This document shows, piece after piece, positions 1 to 10,155 of a DNA stretch of 64,000 bases. The stretch is from Bicyclus anynana (lineage: Eukaryota; Arthropoda; Insecta; Lepidoptera; Nymphalidae): the NCBI RefSeq assembly GCF_947172395.1, contig NC_069095.1, positions 1,054,001 through 1,118,000 of the forward strand, written 5' to 3'. The notes beneath the pieces were generated by a model. It saw nothing but the letters and a program-made list of their open reading frames with translations, ran no database searches and was not told the DNA's origin. How positions within the stretch are numbered: the first letter of the stretch is position 1; the number at the start of each line of letters is the position of its first letter. The translations under genes were made by a program, and so were the position numbers.

Positions 1-318
1 GCGGCCTATTCCGATACACATTCAATGCCGGCGACAAGGCCCGATTGCGTGTTCTATTCAAATTGTGGCACGACATTAGATATTATTGTGGGGCAAATTT
101 AGAATATAGTAATGTAATGTTGTAGGAAGTATCATGCCGTGTTACTCAACCGCTTTGACGATAACTTATGTGGGGTTATCGGTTTCGTTAATCATTCTAT
201 AAGTAAAACATGGTAATATAGAACTTCAGTAGCAATAGATACTGCGTTTTGTGATGGGTTCTACAGCACTATAACTATTAACTATGGATGCTTCAACTAC
301 TGCATTTTTATTCTCTCA
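1..318. other. Unannotated AT-rich DNA
   Basis: I recognise no gene or repeat here. Confidence 0.5.
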
Positions 319-519
319 CTAGCTGACGTCATGCGGTTTCACCCGCGTGATTCCCGTTTCCGTAGGAATACGGGGATAATATATAGCCTATAGCCTTCCT
401 CGATAAATGGGCTATCAAACACTGAAAGAATTTTTCAAATTGGACCAGTAGTTCCTGAGATTAGCGCGTTCAATCAAACAGACAAACAAACTCTTCAGCT
501 TTATAATATTAGAATAGAT
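319..519 (-). mobile_element. Non-autonomous Helitron-like element, family A
   Basis: Read on the minus strand it starts ATCTATTCTAATATTATAAA, continues through AGCTGAAGAGTTTGTTTG and the core about a sequence accepted for insertion (GCGCGTTCAATC in plus orientation), and ends GACGTCAGCTAG followed by T. A TC start, CTAG end and A/T flanks are what Helitrons show. No RepHel coding sequence is present, so it must be moved by an element elsewhere. At about 200 bp it matches the other family A copies in this window (4118, 8356, 48082). The family is familiar from lepidopteran genomes. Precise family name not assigned. Confidence 0.75.
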
Positions 520-1613
520 TATTCATGAAATCTGTCGCGAGACATTCAGCTGGATTTTAAATATTTATATCAAGGCGTATTAGGTTAATAATGTAGTGTT
601 TATTTTATGACATCTTGTGGTGCTCTTCTCTTGAGCCTTTGATACTACTGCATTTTGAATATTTTTTTTCTATGATTTGTAAAAGTTTCATCACAATAAG
701 CTGTTATGATATTAAATTTATATAACGAGAGCCTACAGCCAGATCATCCTCATTTAATAAAAACTCAAGTTATTATTTCAGTCCGTTGTTCTAACATAGG
801 TAAGTATGATTGGCAACTATAAAGCTTGGACCGCGGCTCAAAACATAATTATGTACCTTCAAGTACCGTGGTAGCTTTGGGAGGTATAAATGTTCAAGAA
901 TAAGACCGTACAAGTAAAGTTTTTTTTTTATATTTTTCTCATCAATATCCCAATAGGTTGCTACGAAATGCCATAAAGTTATCCACGAAACTAATTGACT
1001 AACAGCTCTCAGTCAGTTAGCTTCACGATAAACTATATTATGACAATCAGGAACAAAAAAAAGAAAAAAAACGTTCAGAACCCTAAAAAAGATCTTAATA
1101 TCAAGAACATAATCTAGGAAGCGTCGAGGTGTAAATGACCTTTCCCGCTGAAGGCGATCCCATAACCCATCTGTATCAGCAATCGACAGCATAGACAATG
1201 CAAAATTTAGAATTAAATCTATTCCACTTGATGCCTGATCGTTGATAAAGGGAGCCATTTCAATGCTAATGGTTACATATTGCTAAACTTCTCACACTAT
1301 TTATCATTGAAGCAATAAATGTGCAAATTATTTTAGATACGAATAGAATCCTACCGTCTGATAAGCGATCTGTACCTTTAGTACGTGATAGCATACGCGT
1401 ATTCCGTTAATATCTATGATTTTCGATGATCGTAACGTTTATGTTACACTTAAATGAACTTTAACTACCCTGTCTATAATTCCTTCATTTATTTAAATCA
1501 GGGTATTTGGCTGTAGTCTGAGTCGATTATAATAATAACTATTTCATTAGAACCACTTAAATTAATTGATTATGAAACACGGCTAAAGTTTCAAACCCAT
1601 TCGGGGCCCTTAG
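520..1613. other. Unannotated AT-rich DNA
   Basis: No recognised feature. A minus-strand 81-codon frame at 1013-1258 has no motif I know and is probably chance. Confidence 0.4.
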
Positions 1614-1829
1614 TCATAAGCTGGTTCTTGCAACGCGGCACGATCCAAACTGCAATGTGGCGACGCGGCGCGCAGCTGCTCGCATCGCGCGCTGGGAGAT
1701 GGGTTGAGTGGTAGGGAGTGAATGTTCCGTTACACTCTCCGACGGTTCATTAATATCATCTTCATTAGACTCGTCTTCTTGTAAGCAAACCGAACTAACG
1801 CTATCTTGTTCCAAGTTTGTTATTACCAT
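1614..1829 (-). pseudogene. Possible C-terminal end of a retroelement polyprotein (unrecognised)
   Basis: This 71-codon frame has a Ser/Glu/Asp-rich first half (residues about 8-35) and then a strongly basic, alanine/arginine-rich end around RAMRAAARRVATLQF. An acidic linker followed by a basic tail of the type RRS/RAAAR is common at the end of integrase-bearing polyproteins, which is the only reason for the suggestion. There is no integrase or RT domain next to it, no LTR was seen, and the ATG may be fortuitous. It could equally be a host exon or a chance frame. Confidence 0.2.
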
Positions 1830-2089
1830 TTAAATTTTACAATGCATTAAAGCTCTAAGTTAAACTAAAGAATTAAGAACATTCTTAGTACACGCCTAAA
1901 CTCAACTAGATTTTTTCAATATAACTAGAGGTTAACTAGTTGTTAGACAATTATATTTTTCACAATAGGGTTTGCGTGCAACTAAATTAACACTAATATG
2001 TGTTTCAAGACACTGTTGTGTTTATTGCCGGTTTCTTCTCAGCAGAATCTGCATTCCGAACCGGTGGTAGAATCTTTACAAATAGTCAA

Positions 2090-2165
2090 CTGACGTATCA
2101 AAAGTGCTTGTATACTGAGCCTACTTGAAATAAATGAATTTTTGATTTTTTTTATTTTTATTTTT
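2090..2165 (+). repeat. CR1/Zenon-type LINE 3' end, fragment
   Basis: The motif TCAAAAGTGCTTGTA followed by TACTTGAAATAAATGAATTTTTGATTTT matches the 3' end seen at 26748-26976 in this window. Only the last ~75 bp are left. Such short 3' pieces are what strong 5' truncation during target-primed reverse transcription leaves behind. Confidence 0.55.
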
Positions 2166-2510
2166 GAAGACTTAAAACCAGAAACATTTGCTTAGTGTGC
2201 TCTTGTACTACACGATGTAGTTTGGTAATTATTCTGATATCTGCTCATTGACTATTAATGGATGGTTTAGATAAGACTTTTAAGTTATTTGCCATTGAAT
2301 AAGATTATGCTATCGTTTTATCGATTTAAACGGTGATTGTATTAAAATTATAGCTAATAGAATAGCGGTGCTTGTTTGTGAAGCCTTTCATCATTCCGAG
2401 ATTTCAGCCGTTTTAACGAGATTCATTGTTTTGAAATAGAAATAACATAAAATTGAAAATTTTGAAAACCCCCGAAGGTCGTGAAATTATTAATTACACT
2501 CTCGATCAAG
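2166..2510. other. Unannotated AT-rich DNA
   Basis: Nothing recognised. Confidence 0.4.
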
Positions 2511-2668
2511 TCTTTTTTTTTATTCTTTACAAGTTAGCCCTTGACTACAATCTCACCTGATGGTAAGTGATGATGCAGTCTAAGATGGAAGCGGGCTAAC
2601 TTGTTAGGAGGAGGATGAAAATCCACACCCCTTTCGGTTTCTACACGGCATCGTACCGGAACGCTAAG
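2511..2668 (-). repeat. SINE-A, 3' half (5' truncated)
   Basis: Minus-strand copy holding the 3' body of SINE-A: in plus orientation it reads A/T tail, AAGTTAGCCCTTGACTACAA, TCTCACCTGATGGTAAGTGA, then GCGGGCTAACTTGTTAGGAG and CGACATCGTACCGGAACG-like sequence. The tRNA-like head is missing. Compare the full copy at 61412-61749. Confidence 0.8.
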
Positions 2669-2785
2669 TCTCTTTCACTGCGCTTTCGTTTGAGACCCCA
2701 CTCGAGTATATTTGCAGACATTCGGTTATTCTTCTCCACTTTCACCCCCCCAAGTTTTGAACGGCTCAACTGGTTTTTTATCAAA

Positions 2786-2870
2786 CATGTCTCTTAGACA
2801 TGTTCTTAGACATGTTCGCCGAAGGTGACTCATAAGCGAGTGTTCTTAACACTCGCTTATGAGTCACCTT
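2786..2870. repeat. Two small-loop hairpins, one with perfect 23-bp arms
   Basis: Positions 2822-2844 and 2848-2870 are exact reverse complements separated by only CTT. Just upstream AACATGTCT / AGACATGTT form a second hairpin, also with a CTT spacer, and AGACATGTT is then repeated once more after another CTT. The geometry suggests snap-back or template-switch synthesis. Extrusion of such a structure would make it hard to clone and replicate. Confidence 0.85.
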
Positions 2871-3328
2871 TCATAAAAAATAATCTAAATTGAAATCGGA
2901 AGTTATGGTGCCACAGACAGACTGACAGACAGTCAACCTCCCTCTTTTTCGTCGGCGATAAAAAAGAAACGGCTAAACTCATGTATAGACTGGGGAAGAA
3001 TGAAGACTAAAACTTACATTGGAACCGTAGTTTTGTTCATGCAACGCGGCGTGAACTAAACTGCTTCATGATAGTCGAAATCCAGTTTATCTTTTATAAA
3101 AAAATCATATTCTTTATTTAAAATCGGTTCATCCGTTCCAAAGATGATGTCGGACAACTAGACAGAGAGATAGACAAAAAATTTTAAAAAGTTCGATGGT
3201 TTTTTAGTATTGTTAAACGTGTGAAGTATTGTTAAACGTGTAGTCTAACTAACTATTAGCACTTGAGAAAACGTAGAATTGCTTTGAAATCGCAGACAGA
3301 TACTTCAATTTCATTTCTATATATATAT
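2871..3328. other. Unannotated sequence
   Basis: No gene or named repeat recognised. A duplicated TATTGTTAAACGTGT pair lies near 3207-3241. Confidence 0.4.
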
Positions 3329-3641
3329 TTTTTTTATTCTTTACAAGTTAGCCCTTGACTACAATCTCACCTGTCACCAAGTGATGATGCAGTCTAAGAT
3401 GGAAGCGGGCTAACTTGTTAGGAGGAGGATGAAAATCCACACCCCTTTTCGGTTTCTACACGACATCGTACCGGAACGCTAAATCGCTTGACGGTACGTC
3501 TTTGTCGGTAGGGTGGTAACTAGCCACGGCCGAAGCCTCCCACCAGCCAGACCTTGACCAATTAAGAAAATCTCAATCGGCCCAGCCGGGGATCGAACAC
3601 AGGACCTCCGTTTTGTAAATCCACCGCGCATACCACTGTAT
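3329..3641 (-). repeat. SINE-A, nearly full length
   Basis: A minus-strand copy from the T-rich tail at 3329 to the head near 3641. The box B equivalent is visible as GGGGATCGAAC (reverse complement of GTTCGATCCCC). The outermost head, with box A, is cut off after ACCACTG. The body has small changes relative to the 61412 copy. Confidence 0.85.
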
Positions 3642-4117
3642 TGTTGATAATAATAATTAAGTAATTAACAAAATATTTATGAAATTCTAACCCCAAAATT
3701 AAAAGCAATAAAGGAAATGAAAGTTTGATAAAATTAACATTAAAAATTATTAAGTTATATTTTGACACAAAAAGTTTTATTTGAAAAGTACAAAATGTAA
3801 GCATCACTTCTTTTTTAATAATCAAAAACCCAATGACATCAATTCACGTGTACAAAATTAACTTCTAGCGAAGTTTCCAAAGTAAACCTCATGTAGGCTT
3901 ATTTACTTCGTTTCCAATCAAATGTTCATTAAAACTTGCTCGAGTTTAATTGCAATGTGTTTGAGATACGAGTATTATCGCGGTTTGAAGGAATTTAATA
4001 TATCTCATCAATATGAGCTCGGTTCTAATATAAGTTTTCATATACAAAACTTTGAAAGCACCTTTACATACATAGCCTTAAAGTTACTATTTTACAACTT
4101 GCAATATTATAAATTCA
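3642..4117. other. Unannotated AT-rich DNA
   Basis: Nothing recognised; the short frames here (minus 3562-3825 and plus 3922-4125) show no conserved motif. Confidence 0.4.
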
Positions 4118-4319
4118 CTAGCTGACGTCGCACGGTTTCACCCACGTGGTACCCGTTCCCGCAGGAATATGGCGATAATATATAAATAATAGCCTTCCTC
4201 AATAAATGGGCCGTCTAACACTGAAATATTTTTTCAAATCGGACCAGTAATTCCTGAGATTAGCGCGTTCAATCAAACAAACAAACAAACTCTTCAGCTT
4301 TATAATATTAGTATAGATA
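4118..4319 (-). mobile_element. Helitron-like element, family A
   Basis: Complete-looking minus-strand copy: CTAGCTGACGTCGCACGG at the left (3' end of the element) and TATAATATTAGTATAGAT at the right (5' end). Length about 202 bp. Confidence 0.8.
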
Positions 4320-4379
4320 CCTTTACTTTACCTATAGTTTTCAAGTCTCGAGACTCCGTCACAAAGAGATGATAGTAGG

Positions 4380-4690
4380 TCATCATCATCATCATTACGA
4401 CTTTCAAACATCACGGCCTCAAGCCGCCAGCTTCCAGTGGTTCTCTACAATGCGCTTAATGTTCTTGGTCCAGCCAGTTGTGCGTCGACCCACATTGCGC
4501 TTCCCAGAGCTGGGTCACTATTTCAGCACCTTGGGATCTCAACTTCCATCAGATCTTCGATGTTTGCCCTGTCCATTTTCACTTCGCCTTTGACTTTGAT
4601 CCTTCAACGGATATCCTCTTTTCTGATTCGATCACGCAGAGAAACTCGATGCATTACCCGCACCATATCCCGTTATGTGACTCAGAGCCT
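4380..4690 (-). pseudogene. RTE-clade LINE, diverged C-terminal RT fragment and (GAT)n tail
   Basis: The left edge is a CATCATCATCATCAT run, the tail of an RTE element read on the minus strand. Further right, TCTGATTCGATCACGCAGAGA and CTCGATGCATTACCCGCACC correspond to the stretch encoding MERxMLxVSLRDRIRxEEI in better copies (for example 17719-17973). It is more diverged than the other RTE pieces here, so it belongs to another subfamily or is older. All reading frames are broken. Confidence 0.6.
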
Positions 4691-4735
4691 TAGGCGGCCT
4701 CATAAAAATAACCTCATAAGTCGGTATATCAATTA

Positions 4736-4886
4736 CTAGCTGACACCGCGTGTTTTCCGTACCCGTAGGAATACGGGGATAATATATAGCCTATAGCCTT
4801 CCTCGATAAATGGGCTATCTAACGCTGAAAGAATTTTCGCGCATTCAATCAAACAAACTCTTCAGCTTTATAATATTAGTATAGAT
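4736..4886 (-). mobile_element. Helitron-like element, family A, internally deleted
   Basis: Same ends as the 4118 copy but about 50 bp shorter. The segment with the accepted-orientation core GGACCAGTAGTTCCTGAGAT is missing between AAAGAATTTT and CGCGCATTCAATC. Confidence 0.75.
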
Positions 4887-5251
4887 AAATTATTAAATCA
4901 GAAAAATATAAATTTGATTTAAAAATCTCTACATAGGTACCTAATATATCGCCATAATATAAGTATTTACATATACAATAGAAGTCGTATTTACACTCAC
5001 AAAATACAAGAACACTTCAAACGTTACATAAACAGAGTCTACAAAGTGGCATTTAGTCGTCCACAAATTCCTAGAATACAGTGCAAACTGCACTCAAATA
5101 GATATTATTTGCACGCAATTTTCGCCGATACCGACATGTTTGAACTTGTCACCGCTGCACGATAATGTTTGCAGTTAATTATGGTAATGGATTGCAATCT
5201 AAACACCGGGCTTGTCTCTCAGCCGTTTACTCTATGAGTTCGGAGCAGGTA
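4887..5251. other. Unannotated sequence
   Basis: Nothing recognised. Confidence 0.4.
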
Positions 5252-6496
5252 TAGTACGCGCGTTAACAACTGAGTCTTAGGGCCATAAATCATTTCTCTA
5301 TATCTATCTCGCTTGCACTTATGGGTCTTATGGAGCCGTCTAGTGAAGGGTGTAACAATGAAAGACATATTATCGATAAGTAAAGTTTATTATCGTATCT
5401 TGTTCACAAAATTAAAAAAATTAACAATATTTGATTTAATATAATACATATTTCATATTATATAATTATTAACTAAATAAAATTAATCTTCATCTGAGTC
5501 TTCATCATCAGAATCTTCGTCTTCTGCCAAATTTATTATAAGCGGCGCGTGATCTCTAATTAGAGCTTTTTGTAAATCTTTGTTTTGAAGTTCTTCGGCA
5601 TGCCTAACACATTTGGCCCAGTCTTCTCGTGTGACATTTTCTATGGCTCGGTGGAGGTGATTTTCGACATCTGCTATCTTGAAGGTATTATTATTCTTCG
5701 CAACTTCTCCCTTTACTTGTGCCCAAATTAATTCTATTGGGTTATATTGACAGTGATATGGAGGGAGCCTTATTACTTCATGACCTCGTTCATTTGCCAG
5801 ATGGTCTAAAGCGTAGACCTTCTGCGGGTTACTGGCTTTTACTTTTCTTATTAATTCTTCAATAATTTCGTTGCTGGAATATGGAATCTTTTTCTTTGTC
5901 AACCATTCTTGAATTTCAGCTTTCCTCGTGTTTCTTGTGGGTATCTTTTCCAACTGTATCGAATGATAGCTTGCGTTATCGACAATTATAACTGAGGGCT
6001 CTTCAAGTAGATTCAGGAATTCGGAAAACCATGCCATATATGTTTCGCCATCCATTTCTGTGTGGTAATCAGCATCCTTTGATTTCACCGCTTTAAATAT
6101 TAGCTTTAAATTTAGAGAAGCCACTTAATTCGGATCACTTTTCAATTCATTGAGAAACAGGAATACGTTGTGAATCAGTGTTCGAGCTTGAGGGCTAATA
6201 TCGCCATGTAATTTCTTCAGATCAACGTTAGAAAATAAAGTATCCATAGTGCGCAACGAGTAACACATGAATGTATTTATTTAATTGCAGTAAACACATT
6301 TATAGCAAAAAAAATACGCAATGCAATTACATTAGAAACCGACCAATCAGAATCGTCCAAATCATTATTGACTCATCATTAGCACGTGCGCAGGTAGCCG
6401 TTTATCGATAATTAGGGTGCGCAGGTAGGCGCGCTGCACATTCCTATCTTTTTTGACTTTTATGACCGGACGACTCAGATGATAACGCGCATACTA
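5252..6496 (-). mobile_element. Tc1/mariner-group element with TIRs, internally deleted
   Basis: The ends are inverted: left TAGTACGCGCGTTAACAACT, right (reverse complement) TAGTATGCGCGTTATCATCT. Similarity continues through CTGAGTC and CATAAA for about 35 bp. Both ends abut TA, the dinucleotide target of the IS630-Tc1-mariner group. The element is about 1.25 kb and carries a transposase on the minus strand that has lost its middle. It is therefore non-autonomous but could be moved by a full-length relative. TA repeats at each edge leave the exact boundary uncertain by 2 bp. Confidence 0.8.
5483..6247 (-). pseudogene. Tc1/mariner-group transposase, internal deletion plus stop (DD~82E type)
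   Basis: In one frame on the minus strand there is a 40-codon N-terminal piece (6247 to 6125, starting MDTLFSNVDLKKL and ending at TAA), followed directly by 213 codons (6124 to 5483). The long piece has the second catalytic Asp in VIIVDNASYH and the catalytic Glu in YNPIELIWAQVKG. I count 81 residues between them, far more than the 34-39 of classical Tc1/mariner. This recalls the family described as DD82E (Sailor). It ends in an acidic tail rich in D, E and S. The helix-turn-helix DNA-binding domains and the first catalytic Asp should lie between the two pieces and are missing. The C-terminal piece has only a GTG as a possible start. Loss of one catalytic Asp should make it inactive. Confidence 0.8.
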
Positions 6497-6810
6497 TAGT
6501 AGGTACTAGGTACACGGAATTTGTCAGATGAAGAAGTAATTTCGGTTTGCCGTAACTGAGTCGAGACGTGGTTTTTGCGGTGTAGACACTGTTTTAAATG
6601 AATAAAATATACGCAGTATTTTAGGATGTGTAGTATCCTGAACTCGGGATGAAAGTAGCCCTTGCATTCCTCCTGAGTGTTATTTATCTCTGTGCCAAGT
6701 ATTTTCAAAATACGTACCCTACTTTCTTTATGAAATAGTGAAAGACACATAAATCCATTCTCATGTTTAGTTAGATGAGCTGAAAGCTTACATTTTCCGA
6801 GCCACTAACA
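6497..6810. other. Unannotated sequence
   Basis: Right flank of the Tc1/mariner-group element; nothing recognised. Confidence 0.4.
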
Positions 6811-6950
6811 GAGCCGTGATAGCTCAGTGAATACGGCGAAAGTTTAGCAACAGTGAATTGCATTCATTATTGGACTATAAGCCTAACCTCTCTCATTCTG
6901 AGAGGAGACATGTACTCAAGAGTGAGCCGAATATGGGTTGTTAATGTTGA
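6811..6950 (+). repeat. SINE-B, internally deleted
   Basis: The head GAGCCGTGATAGCTCAGTG (box A-like) and the 3' end CCTCTCATTCTGAGAGGAGA ... GTGAGCCGAATATGGGTTG are present, but box B and the central ~150 bp are missing. Compare the fuller copies at 25400 and 46727. Confidence 0.75.
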
Positions 6951-6964
6951 TATACCACTAAAAT

Positions 6965-7183
6965 AATGGGAATGATGACTAGGTTTGAATATATTGATTT
7001 TTATGATACATTTGGGTAAATAAGGTCAATGTTAACTAATTTATACATAAAAAGCAAAGATTGTCTGGATATTTGCAAAATAAATAAGATAATAAGATTT
7101 CAAAACCTATTAAAAATCTTTTATCGTAATTAGATGAAAATTCATACAGTTTTAGCTTCCTTACATTAAATGTGACATTTTTT
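6965..7183 (+). repeat. 219-bp dispersed repeat, copy 1
   Basis: Aligns without gaps to 45604-45822 with about 14 differences by eye (roughly 94% identity). Starts ATGGGAATGATGACTAGG and ends near TGTGACATTTTTTA. No TIRs, poly(A) or coding motif seen. The class is unknown. The second copy follows directly on an RTE reverse-transcriptase fragment, so it may belong to an RTE variant. Confidence 0.8.
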
Positions 7184-7227
7184 ATGTATGAACTGTAAAC
7201 CTAAACGCACAAATAACAAAGATATTA

Positions 7228-7442
7228 GTAATTTTGTTTGAACGCCCATACAAATCTAATGATTTAATGATGTACCTATGACGTCATTAGTTCGTACCAT
7301 TTTGTATGGGGCGTTTTTCAAGGATCCGCGGCAGTGCCGCAAATCTGACCATTTAAATCCCTGTAGCTCCGAAAGTAATGATCGCAGATACCCAGATACT
7401 TTTACAAAATTGCATATTAGCATACTCTTAATTTATATACAA
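7228..7442. repeat. Probable dispersed lepidopteran repeat, unclassified
   Basis: The stretch around CATTTTGTATGGGGCGTTTT and CCGCGGCAGTGCCGCAAATC looks like a repeat I have met in other lepidopteran sequence, but I have no second copy in this window to support it. Confidence 0.3.
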
Positions 7443-7806
7443 CTAGCGGACGCCCGCGACTTCGTCCACGTGAAACTCGATGTAAACTTTCAACTACCCT
7501 ACCATACCCCTACCCTACCCTTACCCTACCCCTACCCTACATTGAAATTTTTCCTGAATTTTCTTTGCTATAAACCTCACGGAACCCGAGACCTTTTCAA
7601 CGAATGGAAAACCGTGGAAATCGGTTCGTGCGTTCTGGAGTTATAGCTTCAGGAAGGAAAACCCGACTTTTTTTATGAAAAGTATCCTATGTCCTTCTCC
7701 TGGCTCTAAACTACCTCCCTGCCAATTTTCAGCTAAATCGGTTCAGCCGTTCTTGAGTTATAAGTGGAGTAACTAACACGACTTTCTTTTATATAATTAT
7801 ATAGAT
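7443..7806 (-). mobile_element. Helitron-like element, family B relative, with a CCCTACC minisatellite
   Basis: Left edge CTAGCGGACGCCCGCGACTT is the reverse complement of the GTCGCGGGCGTCCGCTAG terminus of family B. Right edge is ATATAATTATATAGATT. Between 7493 and 7541 lies an array of CTACC / CCCTA units. The right part carries TATGTCCTTCTCCTGG and AATCGGTTCAGCCGTTCTTGAG, also found in decayed form at 41440-41550. Confidence 0.65.
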
Positions 7807-8355
7807 TTAAAAAACTGTCATCATCCCTATTCTATGATACATTTTTAGATTTTTTCTCACATAAAGTAATACACTATGGAACTGGCCTGACCTACTGTCA
7901 TGTGCTTCGAATCACCTATTCACTACTGTCCCAGTGAACGGATTCCGCTTAATCAACATTCGAATTGGAACTATTCGAAGTGATTGAAGCGAGAACTTCG
8001 GTTGACGAGCAATCTTCTAGTAATATCCTTCGTGAACTCAATTACACTATGCGAACACCTTCAATTTGCTAGCGGAGTACTAAGTTTGAAAACTGTTCAG
8101 TTCAGCAAAACATTTTATAGTGCTAAGTTTAGTTTTCATAGTTCAACTAAGCGTACTATTAATACACAGAGATGTAGAGAAGTAAGTAATAGTGGTGTGG
8201 ACGATGAGTACACTCACTGGCACTAACTGGCACTGCATAATGTTATCCAATAGTTGTTGTTGTTTTGATGACCGCATTGTTGTTGTATTAACTGATGCAG
8301 TTATGAAAAACTAAATAAATAAGTAAACAACCTAATATTGATATATTAGATCTAA
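7807..8355. other. Unannotated AT-rich DNA
   Basis: Nothing recognised; the 80-codon frame at 7984-8226 has no known motif. Confidence 0.4.
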
Positions 8356-8552
8356 TCTATACTAATATTATAAAGCTGAAGAGTTTATTTGTTTGATTGA
8401 ACGCGCTAATCTCAGAAACTACTGGTCCGATTGGAAAAATTCTTTCAGTGTTAGATAGCCCATTTTTCGAGGAACGCTATAGGTTATATATTATCCCGAT
8501 ATTCCTACGGTAACGGGAACCACGCGTGTAAAACCGCGCGGCGTCAGCTAGT
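8356..8552 (+). mobile_element. Helitron-like element, family A, complete
   Basis: Best plus-strand copy: TCTATACTAATATTATAAAG at the start, GAACGCGCTAATCTCAGAAA in the middle and GCGCGGCGTCAGCTAGT at the end. It is inserted between A (8355) and T (8552 region), as expected for Helitrons. About 197 bp. Confidence 0.8.
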
Positions 8553-9977
8553 AGGATATAAGAATTAAAGTATATTAAAATTAGTAGTTTAAAAAACAAA
8601 GAAAACACGCCATTACAACCTCATGTAGGTTGTAATGGGGTTCATTTCAAATAACCTGCCCGCCATCTTGGACGTCCGCCATATTGGACTTAAGTCACGT
8701 GACGTCACTTATTTTTTTCGTATTCCTGACAGCAAACCCTTTCATTTGATATACCATATCATACGGGATGGATTTCAAACAGCCATCTTGGCTAAGCCGC
8801 CATATTGGATTTGTAATGAAGTTTCTTAGATAGTCATGTATTGTCTTAGAACTCAGAGCGTGTGCAAAATTTCATCCTAACCAAAGACAAGTGAAGCTAA
8901 TATAAAGCGTGTAAAAAGAGATTCAAATAAGGCAATAATAAAGGAAAATGAAAAGAAAAGAGATTATAATAATATTTTTAAGCCTCTGGCAAACGTGCCT
9001 GGACCAGATTCAGAACGTTAACGGTTTCTAAGGTAGAGGAAACCAAAATAGCATGCAAGGATCATATCAAATGTAAGAACTGTGGCATCTACTTATTCTT
9101 ACGGGAACAAGACAATCTAAAACAATAATATTATTTCGTCTTCCCCTGAGCAAGAAGCTGATTTGGCCAGATATATGTATAGCTGTATCTAAGTTTATCA
9201 GCCCCTGTTCCTACTAAATTAAGTAGGTACGATAGTCAAGTAGATATTATATAGTTTTGATCATTGTAGCATTAGGAAACAATCTATTTACAAGAGGTAG
9301 AATCTTTCAGTTCTTATAATATGACAAAGGTCTGGCTATGAAAGGCATTTAGACTATGATTGAGTCCTAAACAAGGTTCTTCATATCCTATAAAAGATAG
9401 ACACGAGCATTAAATTCGGGATGATTTAAAAATCCATTTACAATATAATAGGACAAGAAAATTTATAGATTCTTTTACGCTAATAGCAACTTTGCGCTAA
9501 CGGCAAGAGAAATAATTTAAAAGGTCATATTTTAAACGTATGTAGTATCCGGAGTTGCAAAGGAATTACCAATACATCAAAGAAAAGTAACCACTGCGTG
9601 TCATGTAATAAGGGTTGTAATTGTGTAAATAGAAATAAATATTTCTCTATATTTATTGTGTTACTGTACGCACATCAATACTTCATCGCGAAAAGGTTAG
9701 CTGCAAGCGTTCAGAGTCCATACGTCAAACTGATTTTGTTTTGCCTTTTGCGTTCTTAAAATTGAAGTGTAAGTTATTTGCTAGTTAGTTAATAGTTTTT
9801 ATAATGTTACACTATGTTTGGAAGTTAAATTTAATTTAATTTTTGCTTTATTGCTATTTTCTTATATATTTAAATAGCACGAAGGCAATATAATTGTTTA
9901 TTTTGGCACTATTTTTAATAAAAATGGTGTTATAAGTTACATGTGTCTGTCTGGACTGACTATGCTGACTTTTTCAA
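8553..9977. other. Unannotated sequence with a duplicated short motif
   Basis: No gene recognised. Between 8660 and 8815 the pair GCCATCTTGG ... GCCATATTGGA occurs twice in the same order about 115 bp apart, which suggests an old tandem duplication or an unknown repeat. Confidence 0.35.
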
Positions 9978-10155
9978 GGTGCTGGAATGGCGACCCCGTA
10001 CTTGAAAGCGCAGTGTTGGTCGACCCCCCACCAGGTGAACTGGCGATATCAAGCGAGTCGCAGGGATTCGCTGGATGCAGGCAGCTCAGGATCGTGATGT
10101 TTGGAAGTCCCTACAAAAGTCTATGTCCTGCGGTGGACGTCATCGGCTAATATTA
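9978..10155 (+). repeat. RTE-clade LINE 3' end, 5' truncated
   Basis: Begins at GTGCTGGAATGGCGACCCCG and runs through CACCAGGTGAACTGGCGATA and GATTCGCTGGATGCAGG to TGGACGTCATCGGCTAATAT. It encodes the last ~55 residues of the RTE ORF as in the copy at 17702-18157, and has lost most of its (GAT)n tail. Confidence 0.8.

Noticed and set aside
4369..4739. Three overlapping plus-strand ORFs
   Set aside because: They lie antisense to a minus-strand RTE fragment and read into the adjacent Helitron.
7493..7541. Interstitial telomeric repeat
   Set aside because: Lepidopteran telomeres are TTAGG; the array here is CCCTACC-like and lies inside a transposon.
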